From positions 5,639,001 through 5,703,000 of the forward strand of contig NC_080571.1 of assembly GCF_030247185.1 (NCBI RefSeq): a DNA stretch of 64,000 nucleotides, read 5' to 3'. A program made the translations under genes and the position numbers. This document shows positions 23,408 through 33,174 of the stretch, piece by piece; within the stretch, counting starts at the first letter, position 1; the number at the start of each line of letters is the position of its first letter. The notes below the pieces were generated by a model, which saw only the letters and a list, made by a program, of their open reading frames with translations, was not told the origin of the DNA and did no database searches. The DNA comes from Malaya genurostris. Lineage: Eukaryota > Arthropoda > Insecta > Diptera > Culicidae.

Positions 23408-24638
23408 ATGAATGCTTTCTTCCGCTCACGTATTCTACGGACAGTTTCCAACGTAATTGTCTACGGCAGTGCCTATTCGGCAGGTCAATCTGCGGTAAGA
23501 GCTTTTCAGCCATTGTTCACCGTTACTCAAGGGTACTGCTATTTCAACATGAAGCCCAGAGTTTACGTCACCAGGAACGATTATGCCCGAATCGGGATAG
23601 ATCTGCTGAAAGAGGAGTGAGTAGTTAGCACGGTCAACAAGCGTGAACACACATGGAATGACAGTACATCTTATTTTCGTTATAGATGTGATCTATCGAT
23701 ATGGGACGAAGGATATCCTGTTCCGCGGGACGAGTTCTTGAAAAATGTTGCTGGCAAGGACGCCATTTTTTGTTCGCTGAATGACCGAATAGATAAAGAA
23801 ATACTAGACCAAGCTGGACCAAGTCTTAAAGTTGTAGCTACCATCTCCGTTGGGTATGTTGATATGATGTTCCACTTTTCTGTAACTCTACATTCAAATT
23901 TTGCATAGCTTTGATCACATCGACATAAAGGAATGTCGCGACCGTGGTATACTTGTAGGATACACTCCAGATGTGTTGACGGATTCAACGGCAGAACTTA
24001 CAGTAGCCCTGTTGTTGGCAACTTGCAGACGAATATTAGAGGCTAACAAAGAAGTTCACAATGGTGGTTGGAAAAGCTGGTCACCAATGTGGATGTGCGG
24101 TTATAGCATAAAAAACGCGACAATCGGCATAGTTGGTTTTGGAAGAATTGGTCAAGAAGTTACGAAGCGAATAATCCCCTTCAAACCATCACGAATTCAG
24201 TTCACTAGTAGATCGGATAAATGCTTGACGGCTGATGACTTGAACGTAAGTCAAGTTCCCTTTGATGAACTTGTCGAGACAAGTGATGTTGTAATAATTA
24301 CATGCTCGTATAATGCGACAACCGCTAATCTGTTCAACGATTCGGTTTTTTCAAGAATGAAACCTTCTGCCATCCTAATAAATACTAGTCGTGGTGGAAT
24401 AGTCGAACAGCACGATTTAATTCACGCATTAAAAGCGGGAAAAATTAGAGCTGCTGGATTGGATGTGACTACTCCAGAACCGTTGCCGTTGGACAGCCCA
24501 TTACTTCAGTTGAGTAACGTTGTTGTTCTTCCTCATATAGGAAGCGCTGATGTAGAAACTCGCACGGAAATGTCTCGTATAACTGCGTGTAACATTCTCG
24601 CAGGGTTAAAGGGTGTTAAAATGATTTCGGAAGTTTAG
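23408..24638 (+). CDS. GRHPR: Glyoxylate/hydroxypyruvate reductase, 368 aa, three exons
   Basis: Exons 23408-23616, 23686-23853 and 23909-24638 join in phase. The protein belongs to the D-isomer-specific 2-hydroxyacid dehydrogenases. The Rossmann motif GFGRIG is at 202-207. The catalytic triad is Arg287 (NTSRGGIV), Glu316 (TPEPLPLDSP) and His335 (PHIGSAD). Family enzymes reduce glyoxylate and hydroxypyruvate with NADPH/NADH. The first 47 residues precede an internal Met48 (MKPRVYVTRND), where the usual GRHPR sequence begins. The extension is Arg/Ser-rich with few acidic residues, like a mitochondrial presequence, so two start sites (organellar and cytosolic) are plausible. It ends tail-to-tail with LSm3, 69 bp apart. 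Confidence 0.93.
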
Positions 24639-24707
24639 TTTGTAGACTATCGAATAATATTGTATAAATTACGATAAGTGTATTATGAGAAATCCGAATT
24701 TTCTACT

Positions 24708-25125
24708 TTAGCTACCCACCCGCATCGGTGGGGAAACCAAAATGACACCATCTCCTCTAACGAACAACATTGGAATGGTTCTCTTTGTTGTCTTATAGAC
24801 CTCTTCGTATGTTTCCTCGTCAATTTCAACGGTAGTTACCGTTTCTTCTGCATCTCCAAGGACCATATTCAAATGTTGGTCGAAGGCCTGTATTTTGTTT
24901 AATATTAATGACTGTAGTTAAATTAGAAATAAATTACATACGTGCAATCGACCCCTAAGTTCGCGTTCGTTCCTCATCTTAACATAGATCTTCTCGTCCA
25001 AACTGAGTCGGATCAAATCCAGGGGTTCTTTTACCGGGATTATCGGAATCTATAATAAAAAAAAAAACAAAAATAGTACGATTTAATTTCTAAAATGGAC
25101 CTCCTACCTGCTCGTCTTCAGCCAT
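24708..25125 (-). CDS. LSM3: U6 snRNA-associated Sm-like protein LSm3, 101 aa
   Basis: Minus-strand exons 25125-25108 (18 nt: MAEDEQ), 25049-24942 and 24887-24708 join in phase 0 to 101 residues. The protein is almost collinear with LSm3 of other animals: EPLDLIRLSLDEKIYVKMRN, then RELRGRLHAFDQHLNMVLGD (Sm1), ETVTT-EIDEETYEE-YK and the Sm2 block IPMLFVRGDGVILVSPPMRV. LSm3 is a subunit of the nuclear LSm2-8 ring that binds the U6 3' end and of the cytoplasmic LSm1-7 ring in mRNA decapping. The small exons hide the gene from simple frame searches. No defect seen. Confidence 0.95.
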
Positions 25126-25289
25126 GGTGAATGATCTTAAATAGAAAATAAATATCTATCACGATTAGCAAAAAAAGATTAGAAGCCGCGGGTAATCGTT
25201 CGTTTATATCAAGAACTAACATCAATAACCAGCGTTGCCAGGTGGCCAGATTTATCTGGCAAATGCCAGATTTTTCTCACATCGACAAA

Positions 25290-25550
25290 CACTCTAAGAG
25301 CAACTTCAGCAGCTGGAAGTTTTAAATGGGCGATCTATGATAGAACTAAAACTAGAACAATCATATCTGCAGCAAGCCGTTCTAGTTTTATTTATTCTAT
25401 CAGTTCTTCTGTCAAATTTAAAACTAACATACGATGCCGTTCTATTTTCTCTGTATTTGAAACACTAGTAAAACATTACTGGGGTGCCAGTTTCTCTTGT
25501 TATAAAATCCAGATTTAAATTTTAAAACTGACATAAATTATGCATCTAGA
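25290..25550 (-). repeat. Copy 1 of a ~270-bp dispersed repeat
   Basis: In minus orientation it carries the family landmarks: GTTCTAGATGCATAATTTATG, AAAACTGACAT inverted, GGCAGCCCCAGCAGTGTTTTA-like, GAACGGCAKCGTAT, AAATTTGACAGWAGAAC and GGGGATACGTTTGT. Other copies lie at 25571, 26739, 29999, 30062 and 46690. It is in tandem with the next copy, about 266 bp away. Non-coding. Confidence 0.7.
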
Positions 25551-25825
25551 ACTACAACACTACGAGAAAATTCAGCAACTGCAAGAATCATATGGGTGGT
25601 CTATAATGTAAATGAAACTGAAACAAACGTATCCCCAGCAATCCGTTTTAGTTTTATTTATTCGAACAGTTCTACTGTCAAATTTAAAACTGGTATACAT
25701 TGCCGTTCTATTTTTTCTATATTTGAAACACAGATAAATCGCTGCTGGGGCTGCCAGTTTATTTTGTTATAATTTCTAGATTTAAATTTTAAAACTGACA
25801 TTAATTATGCATCTATTAGAACACT

Positions 25826-26721
25826 CACTCAAAATAATAATCATATTATAGTTACGTGAAAAGTTATGTGAATATTTTCCACCCTACTTTTCACGTAGAT
25901 TTTAATGGACTGGCATTTAAAAGCTGTTTAATGCATAATCCAGTAAAAGTTACGTGTTTCATAGATAAAATGTAATATACTGTTCATATCACATTTATCT
26001 ATCAGTTCATATCAAAGTTAGATACCAGAAAATTACTATTTTACATATTGGTTGAAGTCGAAAGGAAGATTCCAGATTTTGATATAAATCTATGAAATGA
26101 AAAATGTCATGAAATATAAAACATTTATTTCAGAAAATTGTCATATAATTCCAATGGCTTGAAAAGCAACTAATAGCGTCGTGGTATCTCAAATCGACAA
26201 GCCTCCAGAAATCGTTTATGTTGTCACTGCCATCCAACCGAAGCCGAAGTCGAGATCCAAGAACTCCCACAACACTATCGATGCAGGTTGAAGTCGCATT
26301 ACATGGTTCCAGTGTCTCTAGCTTCATACCGACGGCCTGTTTGAAGCATTCGGCAGGAGCGGGTAAACTTCCGGACTTACGCAGGCACTCGGTCCAGTTG
26401 AACACATGGAAACTTTCATACTGGAATGGTCCGGTCGATGGAGTAAAAATTGCAATTAAATAACTTTTCTCGCAAATATTTACACTACTTACACTTCGAG
26501 GGCCACTGCTCGCCATTTTCAAAATCGAGTTTTTCGCACTGGAAATTCACGTAGATTGTTTGACGTTTGGTCAATTCACGTAAACCTTATGTGATGACTA
26601 TATTCATTTTAGGGGATGTTCGTATAACATTCATTCTCGTCACGTAAAATATTCAATTTGACATTTGAAACCATTCTACGTGATTTTTCAAGTGAATCGA
26701 ACGTGAATTTTTATTTGAGTG
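25826..26721 (-). mobile_element. Non-autonomous DNA element 1 carrying an MBT gene fragment
   Basis: The ends CACTCAAAATAA and (inverted) CACTCAAATAAA are imperfect terminal inverted repeats. Subterminal regions hold ACGTGAAAA / TTTTACGTGA words at both ends. It sits inside a ~270-bp repeat with an apparent 2-bp (CT) duplication. A related element in opposite orientation lies at 27388-28312. The interior includes a degraded host-like MBT-domain segment. No transposase is visible. Confidence 0.75.
26130..26516 (-). pseudogene. Captured MBT-repeat gene fragment (Scm/Sfmbt-like) with intron
   Basis: Reading minus: a short exon with ATG (26516-26493, MASSGPRS), a GT-AG intron of 72 nt (26492-26421), then an exon from 26420. 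That exon encodes FNWTECLRKSGSLPAPAECF, GMKLETLEPCNATSTCID and SVVGVLGSRLRLRLDGSD, ending NINDFWRLVD. These are hallmarks of an MBT repeat as in Scm, Sfmbt and L3MBTL. The usual PP-NEF-IG segment before GMKL is deleted. Past WRLVD the sequence no longer matches an MBT domain and runs on to a stop. The frame is open but truncated, so I treat it as a captured pseudogene. Confidence 0.8.
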
Positions 26722-26738
26722 CTCCTGAATATGCCCTA

Positions 26739-27012
26739 AGGGCATGTTCAGGACTGTTCTAGTTCTAGATGCATAATTTATGTCAGTTACAAAATTTAAA
26801 TCTGGATTTTATAACAAGAAAAACTGGCAGCCCCAGCAGTGTTTTACTCGTGTTTCAAATATACAAAAAATAGAACGGCATCGTAGACCAGTTTTAAATT
26901 TGACAGAAGAACTGGTCGAATAAATAAAACTAGAACGGCTTGCTAGGGATACGTTTGTTCCAGTTTCTGTTCTTTTATAGATCTTCCATATAGAACTTCT
27001 AGCTGCTGTATT
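26739..27012 (+). repeat. Copy 3 of the ~270-bp repeat
   Basis: Starts AAGGGCATGTTCAGG, directly adjoining copy 2 head-to-head, so the junction is a palindrome CCCTAAGGG. It contains TAGTTCTAGATGCATAATTT, CTGGCAGCCCCAGCAGTG and GGGATACGTTTGTTCCAG. Confidence 0.75.
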
Positions 27013-27387
27013 TGCTCTAATGAATACGCCCCAATCATAAATCAAATAAACATAGATTTCCCAGTGTAATAGTAATGTAGTTGAGCAACCCGTGATACCA
27101 AAAGCACCGTCTGGTGGAGAATGGGTGCGTAAATGCTCCTGAAATGCATGCAAAAAGTTGCCTGCGCATTTAACACAACCACAGTAGCTAATGGAAAAAA
27201 GTACACCCGTTTGTCACTAGAGGTGCTGTTAATGTCACCGTACAGTGAGAAATCTATGTTTATTTGATTTATGCCCCAATGTAGCCAGCCCCTTGCTATG
27301 ACGTCATGAAACTGTGGCCAGCATCATTCTGCAAAAACCAAAATAATGAAGAAGAATGGCTAACAAAAAATTGGATATTACAAACTA

Positions 27388-28312
27388 CACTCAAATAAAA
27401 ATTCATGTCGATTCACTTGAAAAATCACGTAAATTGGTTTCAAATGTCAAATTGAATATTTTACGTGACGAAAATGAATGTTATACGAACATCCCTAAAA
27501 TAAATAGAGTCATCACATAAGGTTTACGTGAATTGACCAAACGTCAAACAATCTACGTGAATTTCCAGTGTGAAAAACTCGATTTTGAAAATGTCGAACA
27601 GTGGCTCTCAAATTGTAAGTAGTGTAAATATTTGCAAGAAATGTTATTTAATTACAATTTTTTACTACATCGACCGGACCATTCCAGTACGAAAGTTTCC
27701 ATGTGTTTAACTGGACGGAGTGCCTGCGTGAGTTCGGAAGTTTACCGCTCCTTCCGAATACTTCAAACAAGTCGTTGGTCCACCGAAAAACGAGTTCAAA
27801 ATCGGTATGAAGCTGGACACTGGAACCATGTAATGCGACATCAACCTGCATCGGTAGTGTTGTGGGAGTTCTCGTATCTCGACTTCGACTTCGGTTGGAT
27901 GGCAGTGACAACACGATTTCGGAAGGCTTGCCGATTCGAGATCCCACGACGTTATTTGTTGCTTTTTATTTTTAGCCAATAAAATTCTATGCTAATTTTC
28001 TGAAATAAATGTTTTATTTTTCATTTCCTAGATTTATATAAGAATCTGAAATCTCCTTTTTGACTTTAACCAATATATAAAATAATAATTCTCTGGTATC
28101 TAAACTTGATATGAACTGATAGGTAAATGTGATATGAGCAGTACATTACATTTTACCTATGAAACACATAACTTTTACTGGATTATGCATTAAACAGCTT
28201 TTAAATGTGCACAGCTTTTAAATGTCAGTCCATTAAAACCTACGTGAAAAGTAAGATGGAAAATATTCACATAACTTTTCACGTAACTATAGCATGATTA
28301 TTATTTTGAGTG
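27388..28312 (+). mobile_element. Non-autonomous DNA element 2 carrying an MBT gene fragment (inverted relative of element 1)
   Basis: Ends CACTCAAATAAA and TTATTTTGAGTG, flanked by TA on each side. It aligns over its length with element 1 in reverse orientation, including the ACGTGAAAAGT terminal blocks and the central MBT segment. About 925 bp against 896 bp in element 1. The two copies differ by many substitutions and small indels, so they inserted long ago or independently. No transposase. Confidence 0.75.
27591..27950 (+). pseudogene. Second captured MBT-repeat fragment, frame broken
   Basis: ATG at 27591 (MSNSGSQI) is followed by the same intron-like GTAAGT...TTCCAG block and an exon with YESFHVFNWTECLR. 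A one-base loss in the run after GSLP shifts the frame. Past it one can read KNEFKIGMKL, a segment missing from element 1, and then a stop. Further changes break the GVLGSRLRLRLDGSD block. Clearly dead, but it preserves different parts of the captured exon than element 1. Confidence 0.75.
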
Positions 28313-28487
28313 TACTTGTTTATTCCGTACTCTTTACCGAACTTCCCCGCAAATTATCGATCAGAATATCATCACTACGATAAAAAATTAAGATTTTACT
28401 CGATTTGAAATGCTCGAGAGTTTGTTTACCATACTACGATAGCACTTGCTGCAGCGCCCTATCCTTGTCACCGGGCTGAATGTAGCT
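28313..28487. other. Intergenic, no feature seen
   Basis: Short AT-rich spacer. Confidence 0.3.
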
Positions 28488-28566
28488 TTTACACTATTGC
28501 TGGTTGCCAGCATGCTGGTGCCAGTATACTGGCACGCCAGCAGCTGGCAATGTTTACACTATTGCT
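28488..28566. repeat. 14-bp direct repeats flanking a GCCAG/CTGGC palindromic block
   Basis: TTTACACTATTGCT occurs at 28488-28501 and again at 28553-28566. The 51 bases between are made of GCCAG and CTGGC words, including the perfect 18-bp palindrome GTGCCAGTATACTGGCAC. The direct repeats resemble a target duplication or a slippage product. Confidence 0.6.
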
Positions 28567-29998
28567 TGCAATTTCTTGCTGGGAAATTTTTTAAAATTAT
28601 TTAAAACAATGAAATATGTCTTTTAAATATTTAAATCATCATTCCTAGTTTGGTATTGATCCTCTTCATACGAACGGATGCTCCCAAGTAACAATTTATG
28701 TTATGCTAGCTTATTTGTGACTAGTTTGCAACCAGAAATTTGAGTTACTGTTACTAACATCAGACCCAGTCAGCTTGGAGCGATCTCAATCTTCAACGCC
28801 ATCGCACGGCATTACATTCAACATATCATGTCAATGGTTCGATGCGAACTCGCCTGAGAGCACCATGCTCGCAAAAAAGATGTTGCTAATGATTTGTTCG
28901 GGAAATGTGAGAGCTGGATATCTTGTTAATATGATGTCTTTACTAACATCTAATTACTTGCGTGACTTAAAAAGCGCAGTTTCTACTAGTTTCTATGTCG
29001 GTTAAAAATAAGTTGTCGTTACGTTGTAATGCCATTCCGAAAATAACTTATTTTCAATTAAACTAGTCGAAACTTTGTTGCCATCGACATTATAAACATT
29101 GAATTAATCCATAATGTTTTTCTATCAACAATGAAAAAACAGTATAGTATTTGAAATTACAAATTTGATACCAGGTACAAATTTCACAACGATCGAGCGG
29201 AATTGAATTTTAATTAACTTTTTTTTTTGCGCCTTCAATCAAAATCTGTTTTATGAAGATATGAACAATAAACAACGAAAAAACCTTATGTTCAGAATGC
29301 TCAAAATTAATCCATGTAGTGATTCCTCATTATTTTGAATTCATATTTCTTGATAATTGTAATATTACAATCGATGTTTAATCAAATACAAATTATAATA
29401 CGGAATACTTCGACAAATTTTCAAGGACACATTTTGCATCGTGCGGTACACTGTCATGATACACTGTCAGAGTGGCAATGTACTTTAACGAGTTTTCTAT
29501 AAAACTAGCAACACTGAAGGGTAAGAACAAGTTCACCATAGTTACTGTTTATTATAGTGAAAAATAAATAAACAAACAGTTTTCATCTGATAATCAAGAT
29601 TACAAGCGAAATGTAAGTTAAACAATAATCTAGAATGGTTAAGCCACTACTAGCTGTATTGATATTTGTAGATTCGTGGGTGTTTGTGTTCATTTTTCAT
29701 CTTTTGTGCTAGTGCCGGTGATATTTAGACTGATTGTTGCAGTTTAATACAGCAACGATAAACATAAACAAACAAGTTTGTTTTGCACCGTACCAGCTAG
29801 CATTAAGCGTTGCCAGACACGATCTCCTTCCACATTTTCAAACTATCGCAATGAAAGGGAGTAATTTGCTAGGCTTACTTGTTCAGGCTGTGAACCAAAC
29901 ATTGGCGGTTCGTTTGTATGGGACTTAAGGGTATTATTATTTGTATTTGGTTTAATCCCTATATTGTTTTCTTCGAGTTTATAATAGTGCAATGTTCG
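28567..29998. other. Intergenic, no gene seen
   Basis: AT-rich with short frames lacking recognisable domains. A CCCAAGTAACA motif near 28682 resembles the end of the MITE at 48117, but I could not identify a matching second end. Confidence 0.3.
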
Positions 29999-30060
29999 AA
30001 TAAACAAAACTAGAACGGTTAGCTGGGGATACGTTTGTTTTAGTTCTATTATAAATCACC
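29999..30060 (+). repeat. Partial copy of the ~270-bp repeat
   Basis: Carries only the 3' part of the family (AATAAACAAAACTAGAACGG, GGGGATACGTTTGTTTTAG), directly followed by a longer copy in the same orientation. Confidence 0.65.
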
Positions 30061-30061
30061 T

Positions 30062-30775
30062 ATATAAGGGCATATTCAGGAGTGTTCTAGATCTAGATGC
30101 ATAATTTATGTCAGTTTTAAAATTTAAATCAAGCAATTGTAACAAAATAAACAACAACAGCAGCGTTTTATCTGTGTTTCAAATATAGAAAAAATAGAAC
30201 GGCAGCGTATACCAGTTTTAAATTTGACAGTAGAACTGTTCGAATAAATGAAACTAAAACGGCTTGCTGGGGATACGTTTGTTTCAGTTTCAGTTATTGT
30301 GCATGCAGAAAAAAAATCGGAAGCGACGTCTTTCTCGCCTGATTATGTTGCTCCAGTGAGATTCACTGTGCACCAATGGTATGTAGACTGTCATGCGATA
30401 TATTCTTCATTCATAATTGTACGAAAATTCAATTCCTTGTAACGTTCAGTGTCAAACCCATTGATTCCTAAACATACATTTTCAAATTAAAGCGCATACC
30501 GAAAGTGATATTCCATCGTTATGTGCTTCGATAGTGGAGACAAGACAATGTATTCATTTATGTTGAAGCACGTGGTTCATAAACAAGACAACGAAATAAG
30601 TATAAAGTAACATGATTCTATCAGTTGATGTATAGGAAACGGCAGTTCAATTGATGTCGCTCGGCAACGTCGCTACGCGGGACTGTCCAGCGAATTGCAG
30701 ATTAGTGTTGCAGCGATAATACATTATAGACCACCCATATGAATCTTGCAGCAGCTGCTAAATTTTCTCTAAATA
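30062..30775 (+). repeat. Copy of the ~270-bp repeat interrupted by ~416 bp
   Basis: The repeat runs from AAGGGCATATTCAGGAG (30062) to GTTTCAGTT (about 30299). Its continuation, TTATAGACCACCCATATGAA with GCAGCTGC, appears at about 30716-30775. The intervening block has no recognised identity and no gene. Confidence 0.6.
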
Positions 30776-31648
30776 AGTTAAAATTTAAAACCTGAGATTT
30801 TGTCTAATAGTGTATGATAGTCAGAGATGCCAAGTCTGCAGATTTGTCTGTACAACGTTCGTTTATAGTGCTGCAGATATTGTTTGATGCAGATTAAAAA
30901 AAACCGCGACGTTTATTGCTATTTTTTGCTCGTCAAATCAGTTTAGCGTATTATGCTTTATGGAGAAATTGCTGTGTGCAGACATTTTTTCGGATTTACT
31001 GACTTTTGCAACCCTGTCTGAAGATATTTGAAATTTTTACCTGGCAACTCTGATGATAGTAACCCTTTTCCGAAAACTTGAGTGGATGTGAATAAACGTG
31101 TAATCCAACAAACTTTCAAAGTTGCTGCATATTTTCGATAAGTGTGTGTTGTAAACATGTGCTTACGGCTAATAGTAATTCTGTGAAATTAGTCAATATC
31201 CGTTGAAATAAGTGTTTGTATTACTACAGGAAAAGAATTTGTCTTAATAATTCCTTGGACAAGCAAAGTGCACAATTATAATGTTAGTATTATGATGTTG
31301 GGCAAACGTTCTAAACATGGTTATTTTTTTACCGGTTATGTGATGTTTTTAATAATTTTTATAAAATGATAACTAGCACTAAACTCACCGCCTAATAATA
31401 CCCTTTACTTTTACCCTTATTCTGTTCTTCGATCGAATGTAAAAATTAGCATTCAGTAATTCGATCGAGTGATGCTTTTGTATGAAAAACTTGAACCCGA
31501 ACGATACAGAATGCTAAATTTTGCATTTTAATCGAAATAATCCGTTCCGAACAAAATACAAAATCGGGGTTTTTATCATAGACATTGTATTTTTTTTTGT
31601 AATACTCATTCCGGATTAATTTTAATTATTTCAGTAACAACTGACGCT
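30776..31648. other. Intergenic upstream of GAR1
   Basis: No gene seen. A dispersed repeat shared with 5845-5945 lies at about 31480-31570. TTATTTCAG directly before the GAR1 start (to 31634) looks like a splice acceptor, so a non-coding 5' exon may lie upstream; I cannot place its donor. Confidence 0.4.
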
Positions 31649-32343
31649 ATGAGCTTCCGAGGAGGAGGTCGAGGTGGTGGTGGTTTTCGTGGAGGTAGAG
31701 GTGGTGGTGGTGGGGGTGGCGGCGGTGGATTCCGAGGAGGTGGTCGAGGAGGAGGTCGTGGTGGGTTCAACAATCGCGGTGGTTTTGGTAACCGGGATGA
31801 TGGACCGAAGAATATAATTCCGCTGGGGTACTACGACTACCCCTGCCAGGAGGATCTGGTAGCCAAGGTAGAAGTTGAGAATGTTCCATTCTTCAATGCG
31901 CCAATCTATATCGAAGGAGAAAAACAGATCGGGAAAGTGGATGAGATTTTCGGACACTTGCGCGATTTTTACGTGTCGATCAAACTGATGGAAAACATGA
32001 AGGTGGACGGGTTTCAACCGAAACAGAAGCTTTTCATCGATTCCGCAAAATTGCTTCCATTGGCAAGGTTCCTGCCAGGCAACAATAAAAAACCTGCGGG
32101 ACGCGTTGGTAAACCCGGTGGTGGCCGAGGAGGAGGTCCAGGACGCGGAGGACGTGGAGGAGGTGGCTTTAGAGGTGGACGGGGTGGTCCTGGGGGCGGT
32201 CGAGGTGGTGGTGGAGGCCGAGGGGGCGGTGGCGGATTCCGGTAAACTCAAACACACGTTAACTGCAGAATCGAAGTACTAATGCTGTTTCTATTTTCAG
32301 GGGCAATCGAGGTGGTGGTGGTGGAGGAGGAAAACGATGGTAG
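31649..32343 (+). CDS. GAR1: GAR1, H/ACA ribonucleoprotein subunit 1, 211 aa
   Basis: Exons 31649-32241 and 32301-32343 join in phase 2. The architecture is classic Gar1: an N-terminal GGR/FRGG-rich domain (1-48), a central Gar1/Naf1-type RNP domain of about 90 residues (starting IIPLGYYDYPCQEDLVAKVE; FNAPIYIE, IGKVDEIFG and FYVSIKLM visible), then a second Gly/Arg-rich domain that ends GGKRW. Gar1 binds Cbf5/dyskerin in box H/ACA snoRNPs, which pseudouridylate rRNA and snRNA in the nucleolus and Cajal bodies. The final 14 codons, including the KRW end, are on a second small exon. Confidence 0.95.
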
Positions 32344-32591
32344 TCTCAAATATCATCTCACCCGTTTTCCAGGTGAATGTAATATTATTACACCACAAAT
32401 GATGTTTAACAAGTCCTTAGTTTATAAGATAATCGTAAGCACAGTGCGGAGGCATTTGTTAATCAACATCACTCTTATCTGTGGAAAATAAACTTTGAAG
32501 TCCTTACAATCAAAAGTAGCATAACCAAATTAATTATTCTATATACAAAATATTTTCAAGTATCCTACCTATTAAAAAACCACGTGAAATA

Positions 32592-32757
32592 TCTCTTCGA
32601 ACTTGTAGTGTATCGAAACCGATTAGTAACACACGACTTTCGTAGCTTGGTAGTTTGTGAGAATTGTTCCACGATAAAGCCGAAGAGCGGAGCGAATGAA
32701 TCTGCGTTGTATCGTTTAGACTCTATAAGCACCGTTTAAGTAGATAGCAATCCAAAC
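32592..32757 (-). mobile_element. Fragment of the same non-LTR family as 1998-3199
   Basis: About 165 bases align with the complement of the RT C-terminal region, for example GAAGAGCGGAGCGAATGAAT against GAAGAGCGAAGCGAACGAAT and TATAAGCACCGTT against TATGAGCACCGTT. Diverged and without open frame. Confidence 0.7.
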
Positions 32758-32782
32758 GAAATTGCGTGTACTCACACATAAT

Positions 32783-33127
32783 CTATCCATCCAATTTTAG
32801 CATCTCTTGTAGCTGTGTTACTGTTTTTTTTTTCATATATAAATTCGGCTCTGTCATTTCAATTTTTTCTTCACCTGATTTTATAATGTTGTAGTTGAAA
32901 ATACGTTGCAAGCGATTTTTGCGTTTGCGAAAGTTATGATATGATGATTTGATAAAAACCATTCGGGTTGGATTTCCATTTCCGTTACCTATATTTTTTT
33001 CAAGTAGTTGACAATGAAACACTTGACTGGTTTTCCTGTTCAATTGATTAACCTGCACGTAATTATTGCGCAGAGCATATCCTCTAAATTTAGAATATCG
33101 CTTTAAGGTACTACGACGGTCTGCCAT
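32783..33127 (-). CDS. Unrecognised small basic protein, 114 aa
   Basis: The frame runs from ATG 33127 (MADRRSTLKRYSKFRGYAL) to a stop at 32783; it could also extend 17 codons upstream from a non-ATG codon. It is rich in Lys/Arg/Asn with a basic centre (FRKRKNRLQRIF) and a C-terminus EMTEPNLYMKKKTV. No signal peptide, membrane segment or known domain is seen. A possible splice donor (CAGGTGAAG) inside means the true gene might be spliced. It lies between a retrotransposon fragment and a TA-flanked element, so a chance frame is possible. Confidence 0.3.
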   Translation of the reverse strand: MADRRSTLKRYSKFRGYALRNNYVQVNQLNRKTSQVFHCQLLEKNIGNGNGNPTRMVFIKSSYHNFRKRKNRLQRIFNYNIIKSGEEKIEMTEPNLYMKKKTVTQLQEMLKLDG

Positions 33128-33174
33128 GGTAGATGCCGGGACTGCCGGCTGATTGAACAATGCAACTGACCCTA

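Larger units (their letters stand above)
25571..26738 (-). repeat. Copy 2 of the ~270-bp repeat, interrupted by a DNA element
   Basis: The repeat runs from 25571 to 25825 and resumes at 26722-26738 after an 896-bp insertion. Joining AGAACACT with CCTGAATATGCCCT restores the family sequence seen uninterrupted in other copies, so this copy predates the insertion. Confidence 0.7.

Noticed and set aside
28775..29005. 76-codon plus-strand frame
   Set aside because: No recognisable motif, AT-rich repeat context; likely chance.
31631..32257. Long Ser/Thr-rich minus-strand frame
   Set aside because: It is the antisense reading of the Gly/Arg-rich GAR1 exon; GGN codons read as Ser/Thr-rich stretches on the other strand.
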